Assembly (NCBI GenBank): GCA_012295275.1
Contig: CM022665.1
Span: 4,199,167-4,261,166, forward strand
Source of the DNA: Chrysomallon squamiferum
Lineage: Eukaryota > Mollusca > Gastropoda > Neomphalida > Peltospiridae
DNA: 62,000 bases
Direction of reading: 5' to 3'
Shown here: positions 43,519 to 57,300 of the stretch, one piece after another
Numbering within the stretch: position 1 is the stretch's first letter
Layout: each line of letters opens with the position of its first letter
Program-made: the position numbers and the translations under genes
Notes under the pieces: generated by a model
Told to the model about the DNA's origin: nothing
Seen by the model: the letters and a program-made list of their open reading frames with translations, nothing else
The model's database searches: none

Positions 43519-46500
43519 TCAGTCTTTCAACAAGTGCCACTGTGCGACCTGTTGCCGTGGTTTCGACACCATGTCGTTCCAGTGCCGTGTCTCCATTGGT
43601 CCGCTGTGACCTCCGAGAATAATTTTACCAATAAGTTCATTGCGACCCAGTTTGTCAAAGTCCATAACCGTAACTTCTAGGCTGGATTCCCTCATTTTCT
43701 CCCAAGGAATGTCAAAAATAAAAGATTCATTGAACACTGGATTGAGAGATCTTTTCTTAATGGTTGTTTTCTTCTTCTCTATTTTCTGGCCTCCCTGTAT
43801 GAGCCAGATCTTCACGTAAGGATCTGCAAAATGGAAGAGAGGAAGACATATTGTATTGTAATTTATTTTTAATCAATAGTTGCATGTTGTCAGGTGTAAA
43901 TATGATTAAAGACAATGCTGATAATGAGAAACTAAACCAAATGTTTGGCTACTCTTACTAATAGGCAATATGATAGCTTTAATATGTAGCTTCTCAGAGA
44001 GTAAACCAGACATAATGGCTATGACAAATCTGTTATTGGATACTGCTTGAAATAGAAAATATTAATGAGTCTGAACAGGATTGATTCTGTGACCCAGACA
44101 CTGCTGAATACTTAAGTTTGATTTACAAAATATTCTAAATCATGATATTAACACATCACCAAGTTAATGCAGATGGACAAGATCAGATAAAAATGGGATA
44201 TTCAATTGATGTGAGTAGCCTCCCTTTGAAGTTATATTCTTCAAACCAAAACATTTTGTTTCACTATTAACTAATTGGCTTGTTATTGTCCAACAACTGA
44301 GAAATAGATGTCTACTACGAAATTTCTTCTGTTACATATTCAGATTCATAGTTATGTCCTTACATTTTGTTTCTGTTATTTTCACACTTAGTCCCTTAAA
44401 TTTTATTCATATCATAATCTGAATTCTTTCATATACATGCACACCCACACACTATCAAACACATACAAAATTAAATAACCTAGTTAATTATGATCAGGTT
44501 TTTGACATGATTGTTGGTAGTTTTGATTTATTATTCTGTCCCACCTATTTCTGTGCCCTGTGATATAGGTAAAAATATAATTTTGTTTTCCAGATTTTTA
44601 ATGGGCCATATTTACATTTAATGTTAGCAAATACTGCAGTCTGGGCAGTACAAAATTATGAAAGTAGTTAAACAAATTTTATCCTATTTTATATTTTTTA
44701 TCCTAATAACTGTATGAAAATGAAATGTTTAAAAAAAGAATTATTAATATTGACTAGAATTTGCACATTAATATTAAGATCATACATTTGTGACAGACAC
44801 TCACCTGAACTGCCTGTGATGTCTTTGATTTTGAGGTCTCTTGCTTTGATAACAATAATTGTTAAACGACCAATGTTTGGCTGGTAACACAAAGACAACA
44901 ACAGTTCTCCAAGTTTGCCCTGAAAAAATAAAAATAAATAATGAATAGAAAATAAACTCATAAATACATATTCTAACCAAAATCTACAGAGCTATAAATA
45001 ATAATAATAAACACCACAAATAAGATTATAATAAATATAGTAATAATAGTAGTGTAGTAGTAGTAGTAGTAGTAATAATAAAGCTGGGCAGAAAACAGTT
45101 TATATAGTTATATATATATATATTATTTGAAAAAAAAATAAATAAATAAAATCCTTATGTTTACCTTAAGGATACAGGTCAAACTACAGAATTTATTTTG
45201 TGAGAAAAAATAAAAGAGAAAAAAGCTGCTTTTTAAATCTTTTCAGATTGTGAATAACTGGCTCTCTAACAGAATGTAATCATTTAACAATATATTAAAT
45301 AATACGAGTAGAAAGGTTATCAATAATGGTGTGTCAGTTTTACCCTGCTGTCTTTACAAGGCTGTAAAAATTTCCATGTGATGTTTGACGTGGAAAGGTC
45401 GATGGAGTTGAGAGGGACGTAGGTCTCACCCATGGGGTCATCTCGACTGAATCGGTCATAGTCTATAACTTGTAAGTACAGCGTCTTTTCCAACAGCTTG
45501 TTGTGTGGCCAGCCTGAAATGTACCAACAGATATACTTCAAAAAAATTTTTTTTTTAATTTTTTGTTTTTAATAGTTAGATAAATAGAAACATAATACAT
45601 GTAAGGATGATGGAAAGGTGGGTTGTTGGGTGGATAGATGTATGGTTTGGACTGGAGAAAATGGATTAATAAACAGATGTATGGAAGGATGGATGGACCA
45701 GACAAAAGCAGAGGGAGAAATAAACAAATGGATGGATGGATGGATGGATGGATGATGGATGGAATGATTGGTTAGATGACTTCATTGATGGATGTTAATC
45801 ACGATGATGCATCAAATGTAAATATATTCTTAGTTGCCCTCAAATAGCATAAATTTGTTCAGTACTGCCATAATATTCTTTATTTGTATTAAAAAAAAAA
45901 AAATTATTTCTAACAGCAAAGCATGATGTTATAATAATGTGCCCATGAGAATGGTATTTTCCATTTTGTAATGCCATAATTTCATAAATATAAATGTAAA
46001 AATGACCCTGAATGACTGAGGATACAGCAACATTAGAGTAATTTTCTCAAAAAGCTATTTTTTGTTATTGTTATTACAAATTGTTTTTTTTGTTGTTTTT
46101 AATGATTAAATAAAAAGGGAAAATGTTAATCTCCATCCATCATCATTAACTTGTAATTACTGGTTGCCAGTAACAAATAAAACAATTACCAGTACTTGCA
46201 AGTATATAAAAAAGTATTTAGTCTGCTGCTGCAAGCCACAAAGATACATTAATACTTCTGTGACATAGTAAATTCCAGTGCTGTAGAACTATGTACTGAA
46301 TCTTGTTTCACATATAGTTATTATATTCGTTTTAAATAAGCAAAATAACACTGATAAAAGAAAAGAGAAAAAAAGAAAAGGAAACAGGAAACAAAACTAA
46401 TGAGGAACAAAAACAGAACATCAACAACAAAAAGAGACTGAAGCAAAATAATTGCAGTCATGAACAGTTTAACAAGACTTACTGAAATAATGATTCTGTC

Positions 46501-48319
46501 AACTATGTTTATTTCATTGCAATGAGAAAAAAAAAGATAAAATTAATTATTTATGTCTAATACTAATGTGGCAATCATAGTGAACTACACATAAGGGGAA
46601 ATAACTGAAATTATTCACAGAGACATTTTTGCTGTATGACTGATCATGCATGGGTGCCTGTTGCTAAGCAATATCTAATGAGCAAAAGAAATAATGTTTA
46701 CCATTCTGAAAATCGCAATTTATACTTCATTATTTTCTATTTATTTTTCATTTTAGAAATCTCACAGACATGCTGGTCATGGCGAAAAAAAAAAAAAAAA
46801 AAAAAAAAATATAAAATACAAAATCAGATCGGAAATATTTCCAATGCAGTTTTAGAACACGGCTTCTGCAAAAATGGCTGATCTGTTTAGGCTTAATGAA
46901 AAAAAAATCATTAACCTCATTTGACCAGTTTTATTACTGCTGTAAAACCAATTCATCCTGATTTACTGTAATAACTAAATTATAGAAAAGTCTAAATACC
47001 ATTAATATCAACTTTAGTGTCCCCTGAGAAGTACACTATCTTTTGTTAACCAGATTACATGGATTCAAAGTGAAAAATACTCTGAGAATTAATCTGATGC
47101 TGGAAGAATTTGTGTTAATTATTCTTAAAGACTTTATATACAGATATTCTCTAAAGACAAATATAAATACTTGAAATATGAACAAATTAAACACTGAATA
47201 TTATTGTTAAAATGATTGCATTTTTTTAAATGAGACAGAGATACAGGAATACATAAACGAATGGATATGTATATGCACATGAAGACACATACATACATAA
47301 ATTAATTTCCCATTTTACTATACAAAATTTTAATTCTGTGAGAAATCTTTTTACCTTTTAATATCATTATTTCTATGTTTCTTCAATTTTATTCCTATCA
47401 TAATTTGATTTCCTGTTATTTCTTTAAATTAAATACATTACCTTTTTAAATGTTATTTTCTATTTTACTGGTTTGAATATTTGTCCTATGTTATTTCCAT
47501 GTTCCTTCAAAAAATAAATAAACAAATAAACAAGAATAACTCCCACCCCACCAAAAAACAACAACAAAGAAAACCCACCTTTAAATTCAATCTATTACAA
47601 ACAAAACTTTTACTTTTCTAACTTCTTTGATTACTCAATCTTTAATGTTATCTGTAAGAATATTATAAATTATTGTGGACTTTTTGTTTTCTGTTTGAAA
47701 TGCCATCCAGATAAATAATTAATTATTAAGAAAACAAAAATGTCAAAAAGTGAAGAATCCCATTAACCTTAAGGAGAAGAAGAAGAAGAAAAAAAAAGGA
47801 AAACTGTAATTTTAACATACACTGCAGCAATGAATAAATAATAAAAGCACTGAAATAATATACAGGCTGCTTTGAAATGTTAAATGTACAAGTTCATATA
47901 AGTATGTATATTTTAAAAGTCATGTTATTATACTATATGTTATTATGTCTACAGAATAACATTTTAATAATAAATTTATTTCTTTCCTAAAAATTCAGTC
48001 TGTATCAGTATTTTCATTACTCTAATATCATTATATCTATTTGCATAAAATACTGTCATCATGTTAGTGTACACACACACATGCACACATGCACGCATGC
48101 ACAAACAATCACACACATGAAAACAAACACGTGTATATATATATATATATATATTTACTCACATATTCATATATACATGCACACATGTACATGCAATCAC
48201 ACATACACATATAAACACACATGTACTCAATAATATATATATTATTAGTATCTTCTGAAAGCATATCAGTAATGACATAATAATAAATAATTAAAAAACA
48301 TGGTCAACAAAAGATCATC

Positions 48320-48373
<54 letters not shown>

Positions 48374-51300
48374 TGCACATGTATACATATATAACACTAC
48401 ATAACCACAGATAAAAATGTTTTGAAGGCAACATTAAATATAATGACTTTTCTTTTGCACACCAGAACTGACCATCATTTATCATCTGTTTAACATGATG
48501 CAAGTAAAGATAAAAGCTGTGGCAGTCAATAAAACACCTTTCTCTCTGGCACATCAGAAACCACTGCCGGTGATCATTTGTCAGTGTCTAATGGAAACTG
48601 AGAGCCACTCAACTGCAGTGGTTAGTAATCAAATAACGGAAACCTGGCACTCAAGGAATGGCCACACTGGAGCAAACAAAGGGTAGTGCAGGTTAAGATA
48701 CTGCGAACATTCGTGTTTCAAGATCCTGGGTTCTTTGCTGCTGCTACGGCTCTCTGAAGGTTTTCTATGATATTTCATAGCATCTAATTTCATTATTTCT
48801 GTTAAAGTTTCCAACTGACTGCACTGGAATTCTCAAAAATGTCTGACATCATTATCCAAAACTACTCTGTTGTGTAACATCCCACTTCTGATTATTACAG
48901 CTTGGATAAAGTAGAAAATATTAACGATTTCCCCTGTTGTTTGTTGTTGTTTTGGTGGGTTTTTTTGGTGGTCAAGAAATGCTGCTTTATGTTATGTATT
49001 GTTTCATTTCCCTATGGTATTTGTGTACTGCAGAGAAATAACAAGATATTTCATATTTCCCATGTTGTTTTTATTTTTAATGGTTAAAAGAAATCCTGTG
49101 TTATATACTGTGTTAATATTTTTCCTTTTGCTACTTTTTTATGATAAAGATTCACTGTTATATACTGTGTATTGCTTCATTCCACATGTTGTCCTTATAT
49201 TTATTAGTCTAGAAATACTGTGTTATGTACAATGTTAAAGCAATTCCTTATTTTATTTTTGCATTGAATAAAAATTTCTGTGTTATAAAGTGTTTTGCAT
49301 TTTTCTTGTTGTTATTCTTTTTATTGTTCCAGAAATGCTGTTTTTCGTTGTTTATCTTTGCATTTCTCTTGTTATATTTATCTTGTAAATAAATACTGAG
49401 ATACTGTGTATTTTCCATGGTGTTTATATTTTTCTTTGGAAAAGAAATCTGTGATATATTATGTGTAACTGCATTTTCACTAATGTTGTTATTTTCTACT
49501 GGTCACGAAATTCTTTTTTTTTTAACACTGGTGAATCATAAATGTTTTATTATCTATAATCACACACTTGGTACAACTGTACCAGACATTTCACAGTTCT
49601 TAACAATTTCTAGAGCTGTCACTGCCAAATGCTGAGTTCCACATCAGGTCATTTACATTAAGTCTGACCCAAGTTCAGTATGTCTGGACCAGCAATGAAG
49701 TCTTAACTTTCAATATTGCTGTCCAACTCCCATGGTGATCTGGGTATAATTGCAGCAATCAATGGTTAAACAAAGCCCATTTTACATGTATATTGATAAA
49801 TCAATGGATCGTGGTATTTGCTGGAAACTCCTAGCTTGGTACACTAATCCAGAGTAAATATGAATTACCATGTAGTATGTTCTCAGACAGTATCAGCATA
49901 AGAGATTGTGATACAAAATGAAATCTGAGGTAAACACAGAGTGAGGTAAACATTGGATGAAATGGAGTTTAGGAAACAGAAATTATGGAATGCAGCTAAT
50001 AGAACACAGAGCACAGATAACATACTTAATGCAATAAAAGGTTCACAGAACATAGAGACTTAGTTAACCAAAAAACAAAAACAAAAAGATTTGAGAGAAC
50101 ATAAAACTTAAATTACATAGAAAATGAGACAGTTGACAGAATATGCAGCTTAGGGAACAGTTAATAAAACAAAGAGTTGATAGCATATTTAGACAAAAAT
50201 AGAGCAGAAGTGAAAGAATATCAAGCTCAGAAAACAAAGAGCCAAGGGAATGTAAATTAAAAGAACCTTAAGTTAATGGAAGAAAATAGTTGAGGAAACA
50301 CAGAACAGAGGGAATAGAGTTGAGGGAATATAGAATTGAGTGAAAAAACATAAGAGGGAATATAAGAGATAAATGAACACAGAGCTGAGCAAACAAATGA
50401 AATGAAAACAAATTGAAAAACAAAGATTTCAGAGATTATTAAAAATTAAAATCCAGTAGAAATGTTTTTGCAATCTAACAATGATCAGGCAAGGAGCTTT
50501 ATCACTGAACTAAAATAAGGTTTTTTTTATTTTCAAAATTGAAAAAAAAAATAGAGAGTAAAAACAGGTATTTTAAAACTTTATGGTATTACAGAACATT
50601 TCTACTGGTTAAAGCTTAAGAAAATATAATTAAAAAAATTAAGAAGTTCAGAAAGGAAATAATAAAAGCAGTACGACTGCATCACATTAATGTTTTAATG
50701 GATTTTCTTGCTTGTGATAAAATAGCATGTGACAGCAAACAGTGAAAACAATAAAACATTTCAATGACACATTAGCTCGTGGAAAGAATTATACAATGAC
50801 ATGTCTGGCAGTAATTGCAAGTGACAGTGGAGTCTAAAATGGCTGCCATTTGTCAACTGTGTTAATTTTGGTAGGTAAAAATAATGGCCAAGACTTTTTC
50901 ATTAATCACTGTGTTTGTGCATGGAATGGTTATTGTTGTATATGGGGGTGGTTCATGCAATATTAACTGCAGGCTTTTGGATACTGGAATATTGGTTGTA
51001 ACAATGTTGGAGTTTGTATAATGTGATGCTAAGGGTTTAGAAAGAAGTACATAATTATAACCTTCCACACTATGTTGCCAACACCCACTGAAATTACCTT
51101 CTAAAGAAAAACACAAATACACACATTTCTTACCATTTAAAAACACAAATAAACTCCAATATTACAAAGAGAAAAGGAGAAGGGTTTACACTAACTGTTT
51201 TTCTTCACTTTTTTTCTTTTAAAAATTTAGTATCAGTAATATTTTAAAATTATTAATTTATTCAAATTGTCGGAAACAATACTGCATTTTGAAATGTTAA

Positions 51301-54300
51301 TGATATAATTTCAGTTTTCAAAGAAAAAAGGAATCATAAAAAATGGGATTTTAATTCTAACAATGCAGAACATTGTGAATTAGCCTTGCCTATGTAAGTC
51401 AAATTATATTTCACCAGTTTGAAAAACAAATAGTAATTATTTGTAAAAAGTAAACACATAAGTACATAACATCAAGGGATAAACATCTACATACTTATTG
51501 GATACATTTGTATCATCTCTACATATCATGTTAATCAACATTAATACCAACATTTTGAATTCAGAATATGTCAGATTTAACTCTTTTTTTTTTTATGCCT
51601 AGACATAAATAACTTACCTTCAAAGACAAAACACTCATTCCAGTGTGGATTGAGATTTTTCTTTTTCACTTTAGTAAGAAGTTTGTGCTTCTTGTCGGGA
51701 AGAAGCATTATTTTCACATATGGGTCGCTTGTGCCGGTCACATCCTTGGCTGGCAGGCCTGTGGCTCGAATCACTTTGAGGGTGAGCGTGAGGGTCTGAA
51801 AGTCATAAGATATTCCAAACTGAATCTTGCCCAGCTTGTAATCAATGCCTTCCACAGGTACTGTGTCCTCTTCCTCTGTGGGTGGGTCATCCATCAACAT
51901 GTTGGCAATACTTCTTACTCCTTTCCACATACTTGACTCTTCATCTTCTGATGCTGATCGGCTCTGGCTTGACAAACTCAACCCCTTTAAAATATAAATT
52001 ATGACATGTAAATATAATGATACATAAACATAAACTATAACAAAATATAACTGTTAAAAAAAAAGCATAAATGAATATTCATTTTGACTATCTGCTGGAA
52101 AGAAACAAAGGGTTCACTGAGACAAACAGACAGACACATGGTCAGAAACAAGATGATCTTATGTCTTCACTGTTGGATTTAGTGCTGAACCATGATCTAA
52201 CTGTTGTCTCACAGTTCATTGGTTTAATCAAAGATACAACCAGTGAGATTACCTTTGCTGGATAACAGCTTAATGATTTATCATTATCCAGTGGAAGAAT
52301 ACTACAGACAATTCTTCATATTGTTTATTGGTAAGCAGGGAAAATAAAATAGACATGACATTACTGCTTGTATGATCTTCTGATTTGTAATCACTCACTG
52401 CAAACCTCACATCTAGCTGTTCATGAGATATAACTTTTAATTGTGTTTTGGATCACACACTGGATATCTGTGAATGATCTTCTTCAAGTGACAACCAATA
52501 TTAAACATGCTGGTGTGTTGATATGTTTTGTAGAATATATCTTAATAAAACACACAACAATTATGAAACATGTATAACATTATTTCAAGGGAATATTGCT
52601 TAAAAAGTGTCTGTCAAATATTTAGGATTGTAGTTAGCAAACTCAATTTAAAAAAAAAAAAAAAAAAAAATCATTTTCATTGTTCTTCCTACTTCTAATA
52701 TATGTAAAATCTCTAGATGATATAAAAAAACAAAAAAAACAACCACCCATTACCATAACGACCCAGGATAATTATCAAAGATAATAATAATAAAGGCAAT
52801 TATAATATTAACAGCTACTAGAATTAATAATTATCAGAAACAAAATAATAATTATAATAGCCATTAGAGGTAATTAACAACACAACACTATTATTAATTA
52901 TTGTAATACAGGTAACATCTGCGAGGGTATTAATGTTGTATTAGGTCAGTGACATGGTGTAAACAGTGCTTCTGTATCTGTCATCACATTAATCTCAATA
53001 TATGTCAAGTATTAATCAAAGACAGATGTACAGGAGTGAACAACCGATGGAAAATGTCATCAGAACTGGGCAGTTGTGTGTGGTGCTGATCAAAGGAAAA
53101 CTGATTAACCTGACAATGAAAGATGCCTGTGGTGTTGTCAAGTGAAGAAAATGAAATAACAGTGAACAAACACACATGATGGTGAAACTTATATGTCTTT
53201 ATGTTGTCTGTGGTGTTATACATCATGTGTTGTCTGGCAGTTCTTGAAACATTAGGAAGCAGGATTGTTTTGTGGGATGTTGAGTTATGTAGCAAAAGTT
53301 GTTGTCTAACAGTTTTGTGGTCATTTTTGATGTTATTAGGATCAAGATATTTTGGTGGTACTAGGGTTAAGATATTTTAGTGATATGAGAAGCAGGACCA
53401 TTTTTTGGCATGATGATTTATTATGAAATTTTGGTCAAATAAGTTTTGTGGTACTTGGATCAAGATACTTTGGCAGTATTTAGGATTAGGATAGTTCAAT
53501 GTTATTAGGATCAGGATAGTTTGATGGTGTTAGTATCAGAATATGTTAGTGGAATGTAGATACATTTTACTGTTTTATTTTACTTGTTACTTTATATATA
53601 TCTTTATTAATAATACAGTTTTATAATGAAAATGCTGAAGATATGTAATCTGCCATTTTTTTCTTTTTTAATCATTGAATTATTTCATATATCCAAAAAT
53701 GTTAATAAAAAAAACCACAATACACAAACACACATACACAAACCCCAAAACCCTTTAAATACATATACAAGCAGCAAATAACTTACATATTCTATGTATA
53801 CAGTTGAATTTTTAAACATAGAAATAATTTTGTAACAAATTGAAAAAAAGGCAAGCCTCCATTAGTTTTTATGCACTTACAATAGTGTTAGCAAATGATG
53901 ACGTGTGGGAAAAACCAAACCAGAACCACAGGCAGATATATTAAAACATATTTTAACCACTGCTTTGTGTTCACATCACCATGGGCACATTTAAATAAAA
54001 CTACTAAGACTGTTGGTAATAAAGAAATCAGACATACCATTAAAGTTAACAGGATTCCATGAAGATGTGCAATCCTGTTATCTATCACTCATTTTGATAT
54101 TTTACATCAACATCCCAAGAGAAATAAGAACACATGTGAATCCAATCTACAGAACAACCGACTGATGGTTTCTTCGCAAGCCCTGGACAACGAAAGCTTC
54201 AAGGATTTGAACCGACGTGGCAGGGGAACCATGACAGTAATACAAGTCAATAAATATTTCCCATAATGTGAGACGGTATAAATTAATTTGATTTCTGATA

Positions 54301-57300
54301 GATGTGTTTACAAACACTCTCAGTTCAGATAACTGACTCTCTTGAGGTCTTTGGAGGATGGAAAAATTGCTACATGGATGGGTGGATGAATGGATAACAA
54401 ATGTAATGTAGTTTTTGTCTACAAGATCTAAACTATACCTCAGTTCTCAACAATGTTGAGATGGAAATGTACTCTGTCAAGAAATAATTAAGGAAAAGCT
54501 GAATTAAAAGGAAAGTCACTAAAGAGGAACTTTTTAAAAGATAACATTACTGTAATAAAGTCTATATCAACTCTTTATTTAAAAGGGTTTTCAAAATTCT
54601 AATCTATTCAAATATTGCTATTGCTTTTTAAACATCTAGGTACAGTGGTGTGCAGAGGTTTTGAAATGCCTGTGGCCAACTCCTAGATAGTATGCCCCAG
54701 AAATTCAAATATGTAGCTTAGTATTGTAAAGAGAAAGGAAGACATCTTAAATATGTAAAACAAATGAAATAAACTTTTAATTCAAATTCAGTATAAATTG
54801 GCCACGTTAATTAAGCTTGGTGCCATGCTGTACAATAAAGCTAACAGAGACAATTTCAAATTTCAAAACACTTAATTTTAATTTCAGCCCCTTCTGCTCC
54901 ACATTCTTCATGCCACTGCTAAGTCAACTCTTTACCAAATGGTACACCCAAAAGTTTAAACATTTTAATGATGATAATGTAAAATCAAGTCCAAGCAGTT
55001 TCTAAATAAAGTCTCAAAATTTGAGGTTTCATAACCATAATTTGATTTTTTGTAATGACAGTATTACCAAGTCAGTCATCAGATTTTCTTCAAACTCCTG
55101 CTGACGCAAGTATTTCAGTATAAAATTTAAAGTTTCATAATCATTATCTAATTTTTACCATTTGAATGACAGTATTATAACTAAGTCACTGACCAGATTT
55201 CCATCATACCCTCATTAAATAATTATTTCAGTGTCATATTCTGACAACAAACTTGCATCATGTGAATTCTCAAGCAAAATAATTATACTATTGATTCATT
55301 ATAATAGCTAGCACAGTACATTATTATCTGTACACACATACAGAAAAAGGCAGAGATATGGAAGATATGATTCTTATATATATGTATACATGAATATATT
55401 TTTGTTTTGAGAAATATATATTTAGCGAAAAAAATCAGATCGAAAGTCAATCTAAATACCTTGAAAGTCTCAACATGTAAGATTATAAAAATCATAAAAG
55501 AACTGGTGCATGTTTGGTGGAAATCTCATCAAAATGAAGTCTAAAGTAAAAAGTAATGTGACAGATATGAAAAAAAAAAAAAAAAAAAATCAGAAAGGAA
55601 TCTACTAAAATATTCTTCTTTACTGGCTGCCTATCCAAGTCAATTTAAATGAAAAAACAGTCTAAGATTGTAACATTCAGGAAAAAAGTACTGTAATAAA
55701 CTTTAAATCCTGGATCACTAACAAAATTTTCAAATCGTTTATTTTGCAACAAAAACATTGCATGGCATTTCTTTAACTGTTTCAGGAACAAATTTGAAGT
55801 CTTTATTCTGTCAGAATTTTTGTTTAATTTTTTTTTCTCCATAATATCTTTTTACATACTGACAAGAAATTGTTAGGGATTATTGCCAGCATGTTCCAAA
55901 AGTAATTCAATTTTCTGTTTCGTCACTTAATTCACCAATATTTCTCCTCTGTCAGATCTCATAACTTAGTGAATACTGCAGTGCAAATGTGACAGATAAA
56001 AAAAAAAAATAATAATAAAAAAAATTAAAAAAGAATAATCTTCAGTTATATTCTGAAACCAATTATTTTTGTGACAGGCGTAAAATGGAGGTAAGCCACT
56101 GTCACTACAAATTAATATTATTGGTTATATGTCAAGATAGAAACATTTAGAAATGTTAACCTTTTTTCTTTTGTACATATTAATTTAAATTGTTTGTATG
56201 TATGTATGTATGTATGTATGTATGTATGTATGTATGTATACATTTGCAGTGTACATGTGTCTATGTATAGAGTATGCAGAGCATGATAGTGTGTGTGTGT
56301 GCGCGTGTGTGTGTGAATGTGTGTGTTTCATAAATTTTTGGAATATAAAATATGTTTAATAAAAATATTTAAACACTTGGAAAAGATATATAACAATTAA
56401 TTCTCATCTAATGACATACCTTTAATGTAAATGTTTATTTTATACGCTACATCTAGACATTTTTATACAACAACACTTTTATTCAAACACTGCAGTGTTA
56501 AAGTACTAGTAACATTTCAGAAATTAATAGTTTCTTAAACTTAATGTTCTTCGAGTGTCTGGGTTTAGAACATTTGGAATTACTGAATAACAAAGGTTTA
56601 AGACTCCAGAGCTTTAACTTTGCCATAAGACAGTCTGGAACCTTAAAGATATTCTTCTTTTCTTTTTTTTTGTCTTTTTGATTTTCGTTGTATTTATTTG
56701 ATTTTATTTTTTTTGCAGGACAACTTTTACAATCTATTTTTTTTATACAGGCCTATTTTCATCATATTTCTTTTTATGCAGGCCTGTTATCATTTTGCCT
56801 CTTTTTTCTGTTAAAGCCTATTTTTATGTTTAATGTTTATGACATTGATTTACTTTGCCAATACTAGTCTACATATCGGAATTTTTTCAAAGAGGAATAA
56901 ACTAGATGAACTGATGAGATGCAATTTCCATGGTCGCAGGATGAATTAAAATACAAGTTGTCTGTTGTATAAGAAACAATAAAGAATCAATGTATTACAG
57001 ATATATATGTTCAAGGCAATAATGATAATAATAATAATAATAATAATAATAATATTAATAATAATAATAATAAAAATTAAACAAAAAGAAAAACAAAATA
57101 GAAAGAAAGATAAAAAAAAGAAAAGAAAATAAAAGAAAAAAGAAAATATAATAAATAAAAGAAGAGTTTTGGTAAAACATAACTGTCATATATCCAGCTT
57201 TTTCATTATTTATTTGGAAAGTTTACCAAAACCAACATTAAAAATTGAAACAAAGAAGAAAGAAGAAACAGACAAGATTAATTTTAACATTATCAGATAT

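Larger units (their letters stand above)
45514..51617 (-). other. Long intron splitting the SYT7 C2A domain
   Basis: 6.1 kb between FEG and WPHNKLLEK. It holds GGAT units (45728-45762), poly-A at 46787-46809, CA-rich text at 48068-48230, (GT)n at 48321-48369, a GC-elevated patch at 48540-48740, and two degenerate minisatellites (48974-49510, 49925-50410). The protein reads straight across the junction, so no constitutive exon is missing here. Confidence 0.65.

Noticed and set aside
53888-54088. Hydrophobic minus-strand frame resembling a membrane segment
   Set aside because: It lies in the SYT7 intron with no phase-compatible splice context; hydrophobic runs are expected from T-rich DNA. The SYT7 transmembrane exon should precede the linker, not follow it.
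54110-54245. A functional tRNA gene
   Set aside because: Only the B-box is convincing; no A-box, acceptor stem or anticodon loop could be drawn.
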